Shown: positions 23,895 to 38,259, counted from the stretch's first letter. The stretch: DNA of 64,000 bases from Whitmania pigra (GCA_021613335.1 JAJTWR010000353.1:840001-904000); one strand, 5' to 3'. Numbers and translations are program-made. The notes: a model not told the origin generated them from the letters alone.

Positions 23895-25699
23895 TCAACT
23901 AACCTCATTAATATTAAATTTCAATGAAACTCCGTTTTCCTCCTTGTAGATGGTAAAAAGTGTCCAAAGCAACTCTAAGCTAAAGTCTTTGTTTACATTT
24001 TTTGTAACAGTATCCAACATGGCTCGAGCTACGCGTTGACATTCGACCTTTATAATATTTAAATTTATTTTTAGTTTTTTGTTTAAATAAAACACTTAGC
24101 ACTACAATAAAAACGCAATATCAAATTGAAAACTCACAACGTCTACCAGTCCTTTGTACTCTAAGTAGTCAAACACTGGATATTGCTTAAAGAAAGTCAT
24201 TATTATTGCAGAGAACAACACATTTAATTTAAGCTGGCATTCTTACTTTTCTTCTGAACTCACTGCGATATCTGGTGCATAATATATTAAGTAGTTTCCT
24301 AGAAGAGATTTGGCTATTGTTAGCACTGATACCGATACATTTTACTTAAGATTATTATTTGTATTATGACAATATTGTTAATGAGTGCATCTTATTTCTA
24401 TGGTCTAATACATCTCTGGTTAGTATGAGTTGATAGCTTACATTACGAAGTCGTGTGTACATCTTCTGGTTTCCAAATATTTTACAATTTGTCTGCCATA
24501 ACAGATTAAAAAAAATATTTAATTATTGTTTTTATCACCAACTTATTATTAATTATGATAATGACAGCATTAATGATGATAATAATGACAATAATAATAA
24601 TAATAATAATGATGATGATGATAATAATGATTAATTTTTTTAAATATTTGATTTTAAAATGCCTACCTAATCGAATAAACTTTTAAGTTATGTTGAAAAG
24701 CAGTTAGGAGAACCTGTAAAAATGACGAAATGATTACAATGAGAGTAACGTACAGTAATGGTATACCAGCACCATTATTAAATAACTCGTAATATATATA
24801 TTTTTAGTGGTAAGACTTCATTCTTATTTATACATAAACATATGAAATGTGCGGACATACTTAATAATGATGACTACGACAATAATATAAATAAATTCGT
24901 CAAGGCAATCCATTTGCAAGCCAAATTCCTCCAAAGTACTAGAAAAGCGTCTCAGATCCAAATTTATTGGTTTATCCATTTTCTGTCTCGTAACGTTCGC
25001 CAGATGTAACTTTTTGAGTCTCGGAAACGGAGCATGTAGAAACTTGTGGGCATCTCTGAAATGTATTTCCTTTGATTAATAAATTTAAAACACATACTTC
25101 TACCATTTCTTAAATCAGTTTCTCCAAGTTTTATCGTAATGTAAGGATAACAACCTACCTGTTTTCATAACGGAGATCCAAGCATTCAATAGTGGCTCCC
25201 ATGCAGTTGAGATCTTCCAAACCCTCTTCAGTGATTCCTTGGACACAAATCGCAAGAGAGGTCAGAGGATAATGCTTCACTTTATTCAACAGACTGAAGG
25301 CAGTTTGACTTATCGCAAAGCTTTGAAACGTTGCGTCAATATTCGTCCAATTAAGGATATCTCTATAAGCCAACATATTTGTTTCTAAATAAATTCTCCA
25401 TTTCATTTCCATGCTCTTGGCAATAATTTTCTCAAAAAGACATGGTGGAAATAATGTTTTCTCAATATATTGATCTGTGCAGAACGAATTAATTTAAATT
25501 TATCTATACCGCTTAAAAGTTTCTTCGTCACCAAATTGTTAAAATAAAACTTAACATGAAAACCAAATGCTACAAGCATTTCAAATTATTCAATAAGATT
25601 TGAAAACTAACCCCGTGGATGTTTAAATCTGTCGAAGACTACGTCGAACTTTATGACGACGTATTTCATTAAGGTTTCACGAAGACTTTTATAATTCAT
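23895..25699 (-). CDS. ZYG11-like LRR/armadillo protein
   Basis: Minus-strand exons joined in phase: 25699-25612 (ATG), 25474-25159, 25055-24878, 24713-24667, 24492-24442, 24298-24247, 24185-24138 and 24047-23895 (ending EVS-stop, or spliced on at GTTAGT 23903). This gives roughly 310 residues. The N-terminus, SLRETLMKYVVIKFDVVF then TLFPPCLFEKII, parallels the start of ZYG11/ZER1 proteins. LRR-like segments follow (LTSLAICVQGITEEGL, IECLDLRYENR, PRLKKLHLAN). Then come helical ARM-like segments (QIVKYLETRRCTHDFVMKLL). Family members are CUL2-RING substrate receptors that bind Gly N-degrons. Known members are about 740-770 residues, so this one is short: either truncated or with exons I missed. 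The donor of exon 3 is ambiguous (GTAGTC, or GTATGT downstream). Confidence 0.6.
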
Positions 25700-25811
25700 C
25701 AGGCCCAGAACGACAACTGTGGCAGTCTGCTGAACTGCAAGCGCAATGTCCTGTCAGACGACAATTCGTCCAATTGTTCTTGTTCGCGACCAGTTAAATC
25801 GGTTAGCAATA

Positions 25812-25965
25812 GACTAGATGGCACAAATAACAAGCATTAATTCAAATAAAGAAGAGAAAACAATGCGAAAATGATATAAGAAGTGAAAGCAAAAGCTTGA
25901 CAAAGATGAAATGTACAATAACACAATAAGGTTCTGTAAAGCAAGGTTGGTGGACTAAGAAAAAT
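25812..25965 (+). repeat. Duplicated block segment B, copy 2
   Basis: Matches 7978-8137 closely in the same orientation. Lies about 110 bases upstream of the first coding exon of the ZYG11-like gene, so it could lie within its promoter. Confidence 0.88.
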
Positions 25966-26129
25966 CCGAACATTCTTCAATTCTAACCTTTATACAAAAT
26001 AAATTATAACTGCGCAATGAGCTTTAGTATATCTTATCAAGTTTTCGATAAGTTCTCAAATATTTTAAAAATCGGATAAAAATTTACAAATTCTATCCAT
26101 TTTTCCGCATTTTTTTTGTAACAGTTTAA

Positions 26130-26255
26130 AAATTCAATCAAGCAGCAAGTTCCCTCTCCATCTTGAGAACTGCCAAGGCCTTGACTGACTCATAGATGAT
26201 CGAAAGTAATTTTTTATTAACTTAAGTTTTGAAAAAGAGCGCTTATAGCACTTAT
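26130..26255 (-). pseudogene. hAT transposase dimerisation-domain fragment
   Basis: The minus strand reads KRSFSKLKLIKNYFRSSMSQ and, after a one-base frameshift, LAVLKMERELAA then a stop. This is the conserved C-terminal motif of hAT (ZMYM1-like) transposases. It is a different copy from the element at 10.8-11.9 kb. A G-rich run at 26275-26281 lies just beyond, but I could not define terminal inverted repeats. Confidence 0.75.
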
Positions 26256-26581
26256 AGCGCTTATAGCACGGGCTGGGGGGGGAAACGCAGCAAGAAAACA
26301 ATATTAGGGGCAGAATCTCTGCATGGAGCTCAAAAGTTGAAAGGGACCATCGATTTTACCATTTCCTAAAGCTTCCACAAAATATTTCAATTTCTTATTT
26401 TCGACAAAAAACTTCTTTTTCTGGCACCCCGTCATAATAGCCAGGCGACAAAATATCCCCGTCAAAATAGCACCATCAAAACATAAAACTCATTTCATTT
26501 AATCAAATTTTAAATCAGTTATCGGTTAATGTCTCCAACTCATGTAAATATTTTTGTATAAAGATACATTGATAAGGATGA

Positions 26582-26797
26582 ATAAAGTCGAATAAGCTTT
26601 GATTGTATTTTATTTAAAATTAAGAAAAATGCACCTAAATCTGAAAACGTATTGTATGTCAGCAATAAGACAAGCAACCCACGACAAAACTATGCCAAGC
26701 GAATCAATCTGATAAATATGTCACGGTTACCACTGGGAAGCTCGATGATGCATGACCAGACAATTAACCACAATGAATACAGCCAGCAGTGTTAAAT
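26582..26797 (+). repeat. Duplicated block segment A, copy 2
   Basis: Matches 7684-7900 in the same orientation (AAATATGTCACGGTTACCA, GATGCATGACCAGACAAT), but here it follows segment B instead of preceding it. Confidence 0.85.
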
Positions 26798-26828
26798 GCA
26801 TTCATCGGATACTGATGGCGAACATGGA

Positions 26829-27035
26829 ATGAACCATCACCTCTACAACAACCATTCGACCAACCTATCAATCAATCATCAACCCAATCAACTATCAATT
26901 GATCAATCATCAACGAATCAACCATCACCTCTACAACAACCATTCGACCAACCTATCAATCAATCATCAACCCAATCAACCGAACTATCAATTGATCAAT
27001 CATCAACGAATCAACCATCACCTCTATAACAACCA
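26829..27035. repeat. ~90-bp tandem repeat of CAAT/CAAC words
   Basis: Just over two copies of a unit containing ACCATCACCTCTACAACAAC and CAATTGATCAATCATCAACG. The plus-strand ORF through it is low-complexity Gln/Asn/Ser. Confidence 0.85.
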
Positions 27036-27307
27036 ATCAACCCGTCAATCAATCAACTGATAGACAATTGAGTGATTCCTGTCTAGTTGCTGATCAAAGT
27101 GTTATAAATTTAACAAAAACAAACTGCATGCACCGACAAAAAACCCGCAGTTAACACTGCCTAACAATAAATGAGCGAATTTCGAACTGGAACGATAAAT
27201 TAATTTAATCAAAATTTTACAAATCAGATCCTCAGAAATACTCCAGCTTCAGATATCACCATTAAAATAACATTTAACAAAATCAATAAAATCAGCAATG
27301 GTTCCGG

Positions 27308-30300
27308 TCACATGATGATCTTAGGTTCGGGCACGGACGTTGTGATCTCCTTGTGTGGCAAAACGTTTCCACCGTTGATGTACAATTCGTCCCTCACTGT
27401 CACGTCTTCACCGAGCACTGTGACGTTCTCCATGCGAACCTGGTCGAGAAAAGAATTATAATCAGTCATATTTGTATTAGATATTGACAAAGTTATGTAA
27501 GCTTTAAAATGGCCAGTAGTAATGAAGTAGCATCAAAGTAAAAGCCTTGACATTCCGTTGCCAAACAGGTTTTCGTAATGTATCTTAATCAACAGTCATT
27601 GTAATGTTTCACAATCTGCTAAGAGGTGATGTGCATTTTGGAAGAGCTTATTTTCTGGATCCATTTCTTTATCTATGACTAATTTGGTTGTGTGACACCA
27701 AAGTTTTGTTACTTTTGACACTTTAACTAGATAATGAAACATTACAATGATCAGCGAATATGATACGTTATGATGACCGGTGATTATGATACATTACGAA
27801 AACCTGTTGGGCACTCAAGGAAAAAGTCAAACCCAACCATGACAACCCAAGGAAACACCCACCCATCGTCCGATCTTGCACTTCCACCCGATGATGGAGG
27901 AATTGATCCAGGCGTGGGACTTGATCACTGAACCTTCAAGCACCGTCGACCTTTTGATGCACACCCCGTCTTCGATCACGACATTGGGCCCTATGGTCAC
28001 GTTCGGGCCTATCCTGCAGTTTTCACCGATCTTGGCCGTCTGGTCCTGTGCAAGAATGGATGATTCAATGTTTGTGGGCGTGTGCGCATTGATGATGTTT
28101 CTGATCGAGCAATAAGTCGAACTAAAATTGACTGGAAAAGTAATATAATTGAATAGTGACTAATCAATTGCATTTAGAAATAATCTCAGCAAAAGGATAT
28201 ATTGATGTTTAAATTTCAAGACAAAAATAAGAAATTTGAAAATGCACACGAAAAAGGAAAAAAAAAGGAAAACCTTAAAAGTTCTGGAAAGAATGCTTTG
28301 ATGGATTTATTATCTAGTCCGTGATAAACCAAAAACTCACCACAAAAACGTCTCCAACCACGCACGGACCTTGGTGCAGTTTCTCCGGCTTGGTATGCCT
28401 CAGGTGGTTCAAGTACATGCACATCCCGGTCAGGAAATCCTTCGGCTGTCCGACATCCATCCAGAATCCTGGAACGATGTGAATTAGATGGTATGAGCGC
28501 AGAGTTGCTTAATTATCACATATCCTAAGTTTGACAGTTTTCATTTGTTAATGCAATGAATATATTTCTTATTTTATTATTGAATTAATTTTTTGTCCAG
28601 ATGTCTAAGTCTATCAGAAGCTTTTTGACAAATCAATTAGTCAAATAGTAGCAGGATTTGAAAATCAGAAAAAACTTTCTTACATTGTTCAAGCATCACA
28701 TTTGCAATAAAAACATCTTTTAGACAACTTAATCGACCTTGCAACTCCATGGCAAAGAGGTTTCCTTCGGCAGCCATGTTCGGGAAAACTTCCTTCTCTA
28801 TGGAAGTCGGACGGAGTTGTATCCGGTCGAGAATCGAGGGGTTGAAGATGTACATGCCGGCATTGATCTTGTTCGACACGTATTCCTGGGGCTTCTCCAC
28901 GAACCTCTCGATCTTTCCCGACTCTGCTCCGTAGACGACCACACCGTACTTGGAGGGCTCATCCACCCTTGTCACCTGTCAGATTGACAATGGGGGTAAA
29001 TAATAACTATCATCGTGTTCATGTAATGAATTAGCTATTAGTACAATTTTCCCAGTACTTCTAGCCAATACCTTTGCCCAATCAACTTAATGCTACATTG
29101 TTGAATTGATTGACTTATAATTAATAACCAGTGTTGAATTGGCATTTCATCCAATAAAAGTGGTAAAGTAATAAAAACAATCCTTGAGTTTATAATCTAT
29201 TAATTATCTAATAAAAATAATCTATTAACTTATCTAATAAAAATAATCTATTAACTTATCTAATAAAAATAATCTATTAACTTATCTAATAAAAATAATC
29301 TATTAACTTATCTAATAAACACAAAGATCATCAGCCCTTAGACCATCTGTACATTCCCAAGTCGAAACTTTGTCTTGATCATTCACACACAATCAATGAA
29401 TTCATGCTGTGCATGCAAAGAATTGTTTGATTTAAAAAACAAACAAACGAAAAACAATGACTTCTTATTCCTAATCAAACGATCAATTTTCTACAAATTA
29501 TCATCAAATATAAGGGTTACGACGATGGTAACGATGACAATCATGATGATGATGAACGTGATGATGATGATGATGATGGTGGTAATGAAGATGATGACTC
29601 TTACCACAATTGTACCCTCCTTGCCATGGTTCTTGTGGAACTTGATCATGTCCTTGAATGGGAAGTCACAGATGATGTCGCTGTTGAGCACGAAGAAGGG
29701 GGTCGGATCATTCAGCAGGACTTCACGTGCCAGGGCCAGAGGGCCGGCTGCGAATATCAATTTAGTAATTAATTAGGTAATGAAAAAATTTAAAATTTAA
29801 TATAAACTTTTTAAGTCGTAATAATAAGCAATGAATAACTTGGAAGTGTCTATAATAGCTGTCAATGTGTCATTTAATTTAAATATACATTGACAGAAGG
29901 CCTGATTGAAATATTAATGAGAAAAAAGTTAATAAGTCACAATAAACAATGAACAACTGGGAAATGTCTACAATAGTTATCAATGCACTCTCTAACTTAA
30001 ATAAACATTGTCAGAATTTTGCACTTGTAAAAATTTGGTCTCCAGTTGTCTAGAGAGAAATGGTCCTTAATACTTAATCGTTAATATTTAGCAACCGCCT
30101 GAGCTAGAAGAGCATTCGACATTTCGAGCGATGAATTGAAATGTCGGCGAACAAAAATCAATCAAGCGTTGCATCAAAATTTGACCCACCTGTACCCAGT
30201 GGCTCCTTCTCGTGGGACATGGTTATTGTTATGCCCAGCTGAAAATTTAAATCACATTTAAATCAGTCAACATCAAGTAATGCAAGTTAAAAATAAATTA

Positions 30301-31000
30301 ATAATAAGTTAAAAAGTTTTTCAAACCCTTACCATTTAAAGCAAGCATTTGAACAGTATTACATTATATTTTTGATTGTAATTTATTTTATTTAACATGT
30401 GCCTATTTTATATTTGATCTTGTCTTTATCAAAAATAAATACCAGAATATTTTTTATTAATTTGCTGCAACAAAAAATTAAAAATTTAATTTAAGTGAAT
30501 CATATTGTGACACTGAATTAAGTCAGTCTTAAAAATCTATTTAGCTCTATTTACACTAAGTTAAGTTAGTGTAATTAATTTTAAGAAATTGCAAGAAAAC
30601 TATGGTTATTAAAAAAGCTTAATTCCTCTGCATGATTAACTTACCCTCTTTTCTTCAACTTTGACCTCCTCTATTAGCATCTCTGCATTGTAGCTCACTG
30701 CAAGAACTATGTGATTGACACCAGCCTGCAGAACCACAATGAGAATGAATTACTTAATTTTGGTTGTATTTACATCAACATTGATCTGGTTATATTCAAA
30801 CTATATAAAAAAATTAAGTGATGTAAGATTTTAAATTAATAGTTGTCTAGAAATTAGAAAGCAAAAGCAACCTCTACAAGAGCCTCGATTTGATATAGAA
30901 GCATAGGCTTGTTGGCAAACTCTATCAGGGGTTTTGGTCTTGTAAGAGTAAGGGGCCTCAATCTAGTCCCATATCCTCCAACCAAAATAAGAGCCTTCAT
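27308..31000 (-). CDS. GMPPB: Mannose-1-phosphate guanylyltransferase beta
   Basis: Eight minus-strand exons: 31000-30872, 30725-30645, 30238-30190, 29747-29605, 28975-28738, 28468-28341, 28045-27863 and 27439-27308. All join in phase to give exactly 360 residues, the length of human GMPPB. The N-terminus carries the nucleotidyltransferase signature [13 protein letters not shown] then PKPLIEF. Other family landmarks are [40 protein letters not shown], and [13 protein letters not shown] across the exon 5/6 join. The C-terminal left-handed beta-helix ([16 protein letters not shown]) ends in VPEPKIIM. It makes GDP-mannose from mannose-1-phosphate and GTP in the cytosol, feeding N-glycan, O-mannose and GPI synthesis. 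It is divergent from the kinase gene. No defect was seen, and a single-copy housekeeping gene is expected. Confidence 0.97.
29205..29312. repeat. 26-bp minisatellite in GMPPB intron
   Basis: About four near-perfect copies of a unit containing ATAAAAATAATCTATTAACT. Confidence 0.92.
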
Positions 31001-31888
31001 TTTTTCTGCCTAAAAAGTTACATGATATTAAATACCAGGCAAATTATCAGTTCCCACAAAATTTAATCTTCAAGTAAATCTGAACATTTAAAAATATTTC
31101 CAACGGTAAGTCCCCGAGTTTCAAGATCAATAAAATCTTCAACTTGTAACAATCAAAAAACACTAATCAATAAACGTAACTAGAAACCAAAATACGACCC
31201 ACTTCAGGAACTGACGAAACCAACTTTGTAAAGAGTGCCACGACAGACCTACCTTGGGTTACTAGAAAACCAAACATGAAAGTGGATATTTAATTTCAGA
31301 TTTATTGCTAAGTTAATTTAAACTAATATATTGTTATAAAAATAAAATTTGTTTCAATCTACTGGATATTGTTGTTTGTTAAATAGTTTTATAAATAATA
31401 CTTTTAAACGTAATTATAAATTGTAACAATTTTGCTAAATCAATTGAACAAAAGAGTTAAAACGATAATCACATAAAGTGATTGTACGAGCCATTCCATA
31501 AAAATGGCGTTACTTTGTTTCGGATGTTGTTAGTGTTCTGTTCTTGATGACCGAGGACATATAATCAGCGGGAGCTTGTTTTTGAATAGGGAATATCTTT
31601 GACGATTAATTAAGGTATTTGTATAATTTTAAGACATTGTACTGCCGATTCAAACACTTGTTAAAAGTCTGCTCATGTTCTGGAGATCTAATGATAAATT
31701 TTATTTGTTTATGACAATTGCCTGGTTATATTGCAATTACTGCTGTCATATTTATAAATAATTTTTTTTATTTTCAAGTAATTTTGTATCTCTTGTAACG
31801 ATCAGTGTATTAACATCCATTAGATCTCATTTTGTTACTTATTTTCAGATTGACTAGTACTTCCAGCATTACTAATGCGCTGGATAAA
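31001..31888. promoter_or_regulatory. Divergent promoter region GMPPB / GCK-III kinase
   Basis: 888 bases separate the two divergent start codons. No clear TATA box in a fixed position is seen. An exon-like splice acceptor (TTTTCAG near 31845-31850) precedes the kinase ATG, so the kinase has at least one untranslated 5' exon, probably in the less AT-rich stretch 31490-31600. Shared regulation is inferred from geometry only. Confidence 0.5.
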
Positions 31889-34800
31889 ATGGCTTTCGCT
31901 CAGGCAAGTCAAGTCACTCGACATTAATTGTTGTGCTTTTTTATTTCGAATATGGTTTCACAAAATGTTTTTTAAACTACAGTCCAAACTTGATCCTGAA
32001 GCAATCTTTACCAGACAAGAAAGAATAGGAAAAGGTTCATTTGGTGAAGTCTACAAGGGCATTGACAAGCGAACGCAGCAGACGATAGCAATAAAAATAA
32101 TAGATTTAGAAGAGGCTGAAGATGAAATTGAGGACATCCAACAGGAGATCATGGTTCTGTCTCAGTGCGACAGTCCGCACGTCACAAAATATTACGGTTC
32201 TTTTCTGAAGGTTCCTTTCACAACAATCCATTATTATCGAAATTACTGTCTAATGGAATTCAAAAGACTTTAATTCAGCTCAGAAATATCAAACTTTGGC
32301 TTGTTATATGTAATAATACATGACTGAATAATTTATAGTAATATATGGTTGAATAATGTAAAATATTTTATGGCTGGATAATACATAATAATATTTGACA
32401 GAATAATGGTTTAGAATAACTGTAAATTCCTTGATTTAAAAAAAATCTTTTATTTTAATTCTGAATTGCATTCCTAATGAAAAGACGACATTTGTTCTTA
32501 GGGGACGAAATTATGGATAATCATGGAATATTTGGGAGGCGGATCGGCTCTCGACCTGATGAAAGCAGGAACGTTCGACGAACAGTACATCGCCATCATC
32601 CTCAGAGAGATACTCAAGGGACTCGATTACCTGCACACAGAAGGAAAACTCCACAGGGACATAAAAGGTTGTTTGCTCAAATTTTTTTCTTCTGTTTGTT
32701 CTCGTCGGATCTCACGAGCGACGTCTTCGAGATGCTTGCTCTCCGGATGTTTTGCTTCCCATCTGCTAATTTCGTTTTAAGGACCGGGTTACAAATATAA
32801 TGGAGTTTATGTAAAATAAAAATATAATGGGGTTTATGTACACAAAATGTAATGGGGTTAAGTTGCAAATAAGCTCTGACAACCTGATTAAGAAAGTGCC
32901 AAAAAGTCTTGTTGCCTTCGTTGCCATGGAAGCGCCACCTCATAAATTATTGAAACCTTTTCGGTGGCATTGATTTTCGCGCTTCTTCTCTGGAAACGTG
33001 TTTCTGAGTTTTTGTTTACTTTCAACGTTTAGTTCCCCAGTTGCACAATCTTATTAATAAGTCGAGTTTTACAGTTTTATGTCTTTTAATGAGTGTAATT
33101 ACCATTTGCTTGGGTTGCAGCAAGTTTAAACTTTTGAGTTGCTACTTTGGTGACAACTTGTCGGAGTAAAATTGCCTTTGATTTTCCTATGGAAGGCATT
33201 TTGTTTCATTGTTGCTGCTGTTGAATTGCATTGTTTGAGGGTCACGTTAAGTTAACTTTCACTTTGTTAATTCAAGCTAGATATTTGATTGTATTATCAA
33301 AAATTGTGCTGTTAATTAATGTTAATGAGATTCGGCCGGGATATAATTTGTCAATATTTTGCTGGTTAGTTTGAGAGTGGTTAAGGAGTGTAGTAAATCT
33401 ATCGGTTGCCAACAGAATATATATACGTATCCGTTGTTGATGTTTGTTATGCTATGTTATGTATGTTGTTCATTTGTAACAAAAATGATGAGGACTGCAC
33501 TAGGGTCGCATGTGCTTGTAGTTTCTCAGGCAAAAATCCAGCAATCAACTCTGAGTGCCCCTGTTGAAAACTTAGTTTTATTGAGAATCTCTCTTATAAA
33601 TTTCCCTTTTTAGCATTGCAAACACTCTTTATTTATAACTTCGTAGTTAACTCATCATGATCATGTAACATGATAACATAAACAATGGTAAACAATTTAA
33701 CCAATCGTGCAAGAGAATGATTTCGATTTAGATAATAATAATAATAATAATAGCAAGGATAACAACAATAATAATGATAATAATAATATTGATATTAATA
33801 ATAATAGTAATAATATTATTATAATGACAACCTGCAACACATGATCAAGCATCACCTCTTTCTTCCAGCTGCCAACGTGTTGTTGTCTGAAAAGGGTGAT
33901 GTGAAACTGGCAGACTTCGGAGTGGCAGGTCAGCTGACCAACACTCTCAACAAGAAGAGCACCTTCGTTGGCACCCCTTTCTGGATGGCACCTGAGGTCA
34001 TAAAGCAGACGCCTTACGATTGCAAGGTCAGCGTTTTGATGGAAATTATTTCTTTTTTCGGCTTTCTGGGTTATGCACGATGTCGATGTCGGTTCGTTCA
34101 GTACTAATGACATTCTCATTGGACGTTTAATGCATTTTGTTATGTTGAATTGTCAGAGTTTTTAATTCTATAAATCTTGTTTTTTTGTAGTTTTACACTT
34201 TGTTTTTTGTTCTCGCCTTTGTTGTTGATGTTTGTTAATGACACCCGTCTCGATAGGCCATCCATTCTTTATGATTTGTCTAGTTTGAGAGGTGTTATTG
34301 ATGTTACAAGTTCTTGTGGTGGTGTTCAAATTCATTTGTTATCATTCAGACATCATGAACTCAGTTTCACATGGTAGCTCTTGAAGTGGCTTTTGCTTTG
34401 GCCTGCATTAATGCGCATTAATTGAATTCACTTTTAAGCACACAATCGACATGCTTTTTTAATTTAGGCATTTTAAACTTTCCCAACCACATTCTGAAAT
34501 TACAAATTTTGAAAATACAGGAAATTGCCCAATGTTATAAATAATATTTCAAATTAAAATTAAAATTTTACGTAAAAGAAGTGCACAAGAGGGAGGTAAG
34601 AAATTGCTCGCCGTTGACGACGAACACCTGAAATATTCGAAGTGCTTGCTTGTTATCTCAAAACCAACTCGATTTGCTTGCAATTACAACAGGCCTTATC
34701 TAGGTTAGCTGGCCATGCGGTAGTCAGATTACACACTTGAAATGATAAACTTGATTATTCAAGGGTTAGTTAGGTCACTCAACCTACAATGAAGGAAGCA

Positions 34801-37800
34801 TTACAATATGATGCAATGCAATACATTACATTTTAATGTTTGCATTACATTATACTTGGATCCAATGCGGCTTCAGTTGATTATTTAGTTTATTCAAAAT
34901 GACAATGAAATAGACATTTCAGCTAAACAAGTATTAATTATGCATAATTTTGGGGGTCAGTTGATGTATTTTTCCAAAAAGCTTAATTATGCAAAGTTAA
35001 TTGATGCGACTTAGAAATGCAGACGTTTACAAATTCTTAAATGCTAACCATTCAGCCTTGACTCAGATAAACCGAGGCATCTCATTTGTCAAACTTGTTC
35101 CGCACCTGCGTCTCTGGAGCAGGTCAGCTACTGCTTCTCATCCATTACCTCTTTATGCAAATGCTGTAATTCAATCCAGTAACGATTCAAAACAGAGGTT
35201 GTACCACCATATCGTAAATGTCCAGATAAACAATTTGTCGAAAAAAGCAACAAATTTTCAAGAAAACGTGACACTCTGGCCATTACAACATCAGGGCTGA
35301 TATTCGCTGGTGATATTTAGGAGCCATAAAATTATTTTTATTCTGCCTCTGCGAACATTCAATTCCCTCTGCAGCTGCTCTGAACAACTTGAGCCATGAG
35401 AGTGACGGTCTGTCGAGTCGAAAAGTTTGTCGTTCGTTCAGTAATTACGTTACCGTCTCAATAATATTAAATAATAGTGTCATATAATTTATGCAGTTTA
35501 ATTTATTTTTGTAATTTAATTTTTATAATTATATTAAATTAATAAAAAGTGTATTTTGTGAGTTGAAAAATAAATAAAATAAACAAACATCGATTTATTT
35601 ACGCAAGTGAGTAAAGTGTTGAGTTTCGAGTTATTTGATTTTAAAACACTTCAGATTTTAAGATAATAAAGTTGTTGATGTTCCATCTGTATTCATCAAA
35701 AATATGATTAAACATGGCATCACAATGTCCAAAAGGCCTGCTCAATTTTTTGACATTTTTTGAAATTTAAATTTCTATTATTATTTTTATTCTATTTATT
35801 TATCCTTTCTATTAGATTGACTCTTAAACATTTAGAGAATTTTTACTTGATATAAAAAATAAACCATCGTTATCATTATCACTCGCAGGCGGACATCTGG
35901 AGCCTAGGAATAACGGCCATCGAACTGGCAAAGGGCGAGCCACCAAATTCCGACATGCACCCCATGAGGGTTCTTTTCCTCATCCCCAAAAACAACCCTC
36001 CCCAACTCCTCGGGGAATTCAGCAGGTCTTTCAAAGAATTCGTCGAGCTCTGCCTCAACAAGGAGCCTGAGAATGTCGGTCGAGTTTATGTTTTTAAGGA
36101 AATGTTAATAAGTGCTAACTTTTTTTGCATGGTTCTACTTTTTCTGAAGTTGTTAATATTTTATGATAATTTGGTTTTTAAGTTGAATTAATTTTGCTAG
36201 TTATTCCGATTTGATCTGTACTCTGTGGTATACTGCTCTCGCTTGAGTACGGGTCTTATGATTTGTTAATGAGTTTGTAAAATGGAAATGATGTACAATG
36301 AGCAGATATGTTGCGATGTTGTGCTGAGTCACGAATTTTCTATGTTTTATTCACTTTAAGTACTTTATTAATATTTCATTTTTGTCCAATGGCTCATTAA
36401 CTCATGCAAATTTACTTTTTTATTGTTAAAGTAACAATTTGATGTTAGTTAAATAATAATAATAATAATCGTAGTAATAATGACGATAACAAGTCCAGTA
36501 TTAATAATGAATTTAAATCAACTTAAAATTGAAATAAACTTAATTTAACAATCTCAGAGACCCTCTGCCAGGGAGCTCTTGCGACACAGGTTCATTCAAA
36601 AGTCGAAGAAGACTTCGTTCCTTATCGACTTGATCGATCGTCACAAGAGATGGAAACAGGACAACCACATTGTCGATCGAAGCGACGATGGGGAGGAAGA
36701 CAATGATTCTGTGTCAGTTGTCTGATTGTACATTCGTCTGTTACTTTTTGTTTGTCTCGTTTTAGTTGCAAATGATAATTTTTTTATCGAGATTCCGGCT
36801 TTACGATTTAATGTTGTTATTAATGTCGGCGGGTTTTCTTCACTGCTCTGATTGTATCTGAATCTTTTCAAACGAAAATTTTTAAGATTGGTTTTTTAAT
36901 TATAATTATTATTATTAGTATTATTATTGTTGTTATTGTTATTATTATGTTATTGAATTTGATTACAATGTCATTTAAAATGAATTTCCAGGTCTGATGA
37001 CTCAGAGGACTCGTCCAATACAGTCGACTGGGTGTGGGGCACAGTGAAGTACAAGACCAACGTCAATGGCTTCAACCCTCCTGAAGTACAGGTATTCGGC
37101 GATCTTTATTGTATTTTTATTTATGTATCTGTATTTATTTTGTAAAGTTACCCGTCAAATATTTATTTATTTATTTATTAATAATTTCACGTCCGGCGAT
37201 GTGATTGTCGTTGGTAAATTTTGTGTTCCTGTTATTATATTTACCTGATCTTCTGAGTGTCGCTCTGGAAGGCACTTTTTGGTGGCCAACCATTCACTAG
37301 GCGACCCTTCCCGAGGCTGCTGCTCGGCAGTGCGGACTGGATTTCGAACGTGATGCGTCTCAACTGTTGGCATTAGCGCCTCGTGCAGGAACGCAACCCG
37401 GTCGAATAGTCAAAAAGTAATCGTAGCGATCGTGCAAAATTCATAGCAAAGGTCATCTCTAGGGTCGTACGAATGCGACGTTGCACATTGACATGTCGTT
37501 GGAGATGTTTTTTGTTAACCGTTCAAGTGGAACCCAGGGTGCTTACAATGGTTGAAAATGATTGTCAAGTTTTTGCAATTTGTTAAAGTCCCATTTTGTA
37601 ATATCTTCGTTTGCAGCATTTGAGTCCCATCGATTCCCCACCGGAAGAAAGGCCAAGTTCATCGAGGGTATTTGTCGTTGATGTTTACTTTTATATCCAT
37701 ATTTCTGGTTATTTGCCGACAATTGTCTTGTTATTTGTTGAAAACCTAAACCATTAGCTTAATTAATATTAGTATTAGTATAATAAACTTAAACATTAAA

Positions 37801-38219
37801 CATCTTCAGTTAGTCTTAAGGAAACACAGGCTATGATAATAATAATGATTACTACAAAATAACATGCATAGTTAATTCTTACAGTAAGGTCATTAATTAC
37901 AGTAATTATTATATAATGAATAAATTGTAATAATTTTTATTCCAATTCAGTCCTCGTTAGATGCAGCCTCCTCTTCCAGACCAAGTGTCCTTCGTTCGAC
38001 GATGTTTCCCATATTCTCCAAGGTGAGTCTTTCAAATTCATTTCAATGGCTTTCCATCATCTTTATTTAATTATTCATTTCATAATTTATTTCATTAAAG
38101 TCTGTTGCATAGCTAACATGATTTGGACTTCATATTTTCATGATCTTGTCGACCTTGCCAATATATTTAAACTTAGACTGTAATTATTATTATTGTTGAA
38201 GATGGTATTATTATTATTA

Positions 38220-38259
<40 letters not shown>

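Noticed and set aside
29375..29776. 133-codon plus-strand ORF
   Set aside because: Overlaps GMPPB exon 4 on the other strand and a GAT-type repeat.
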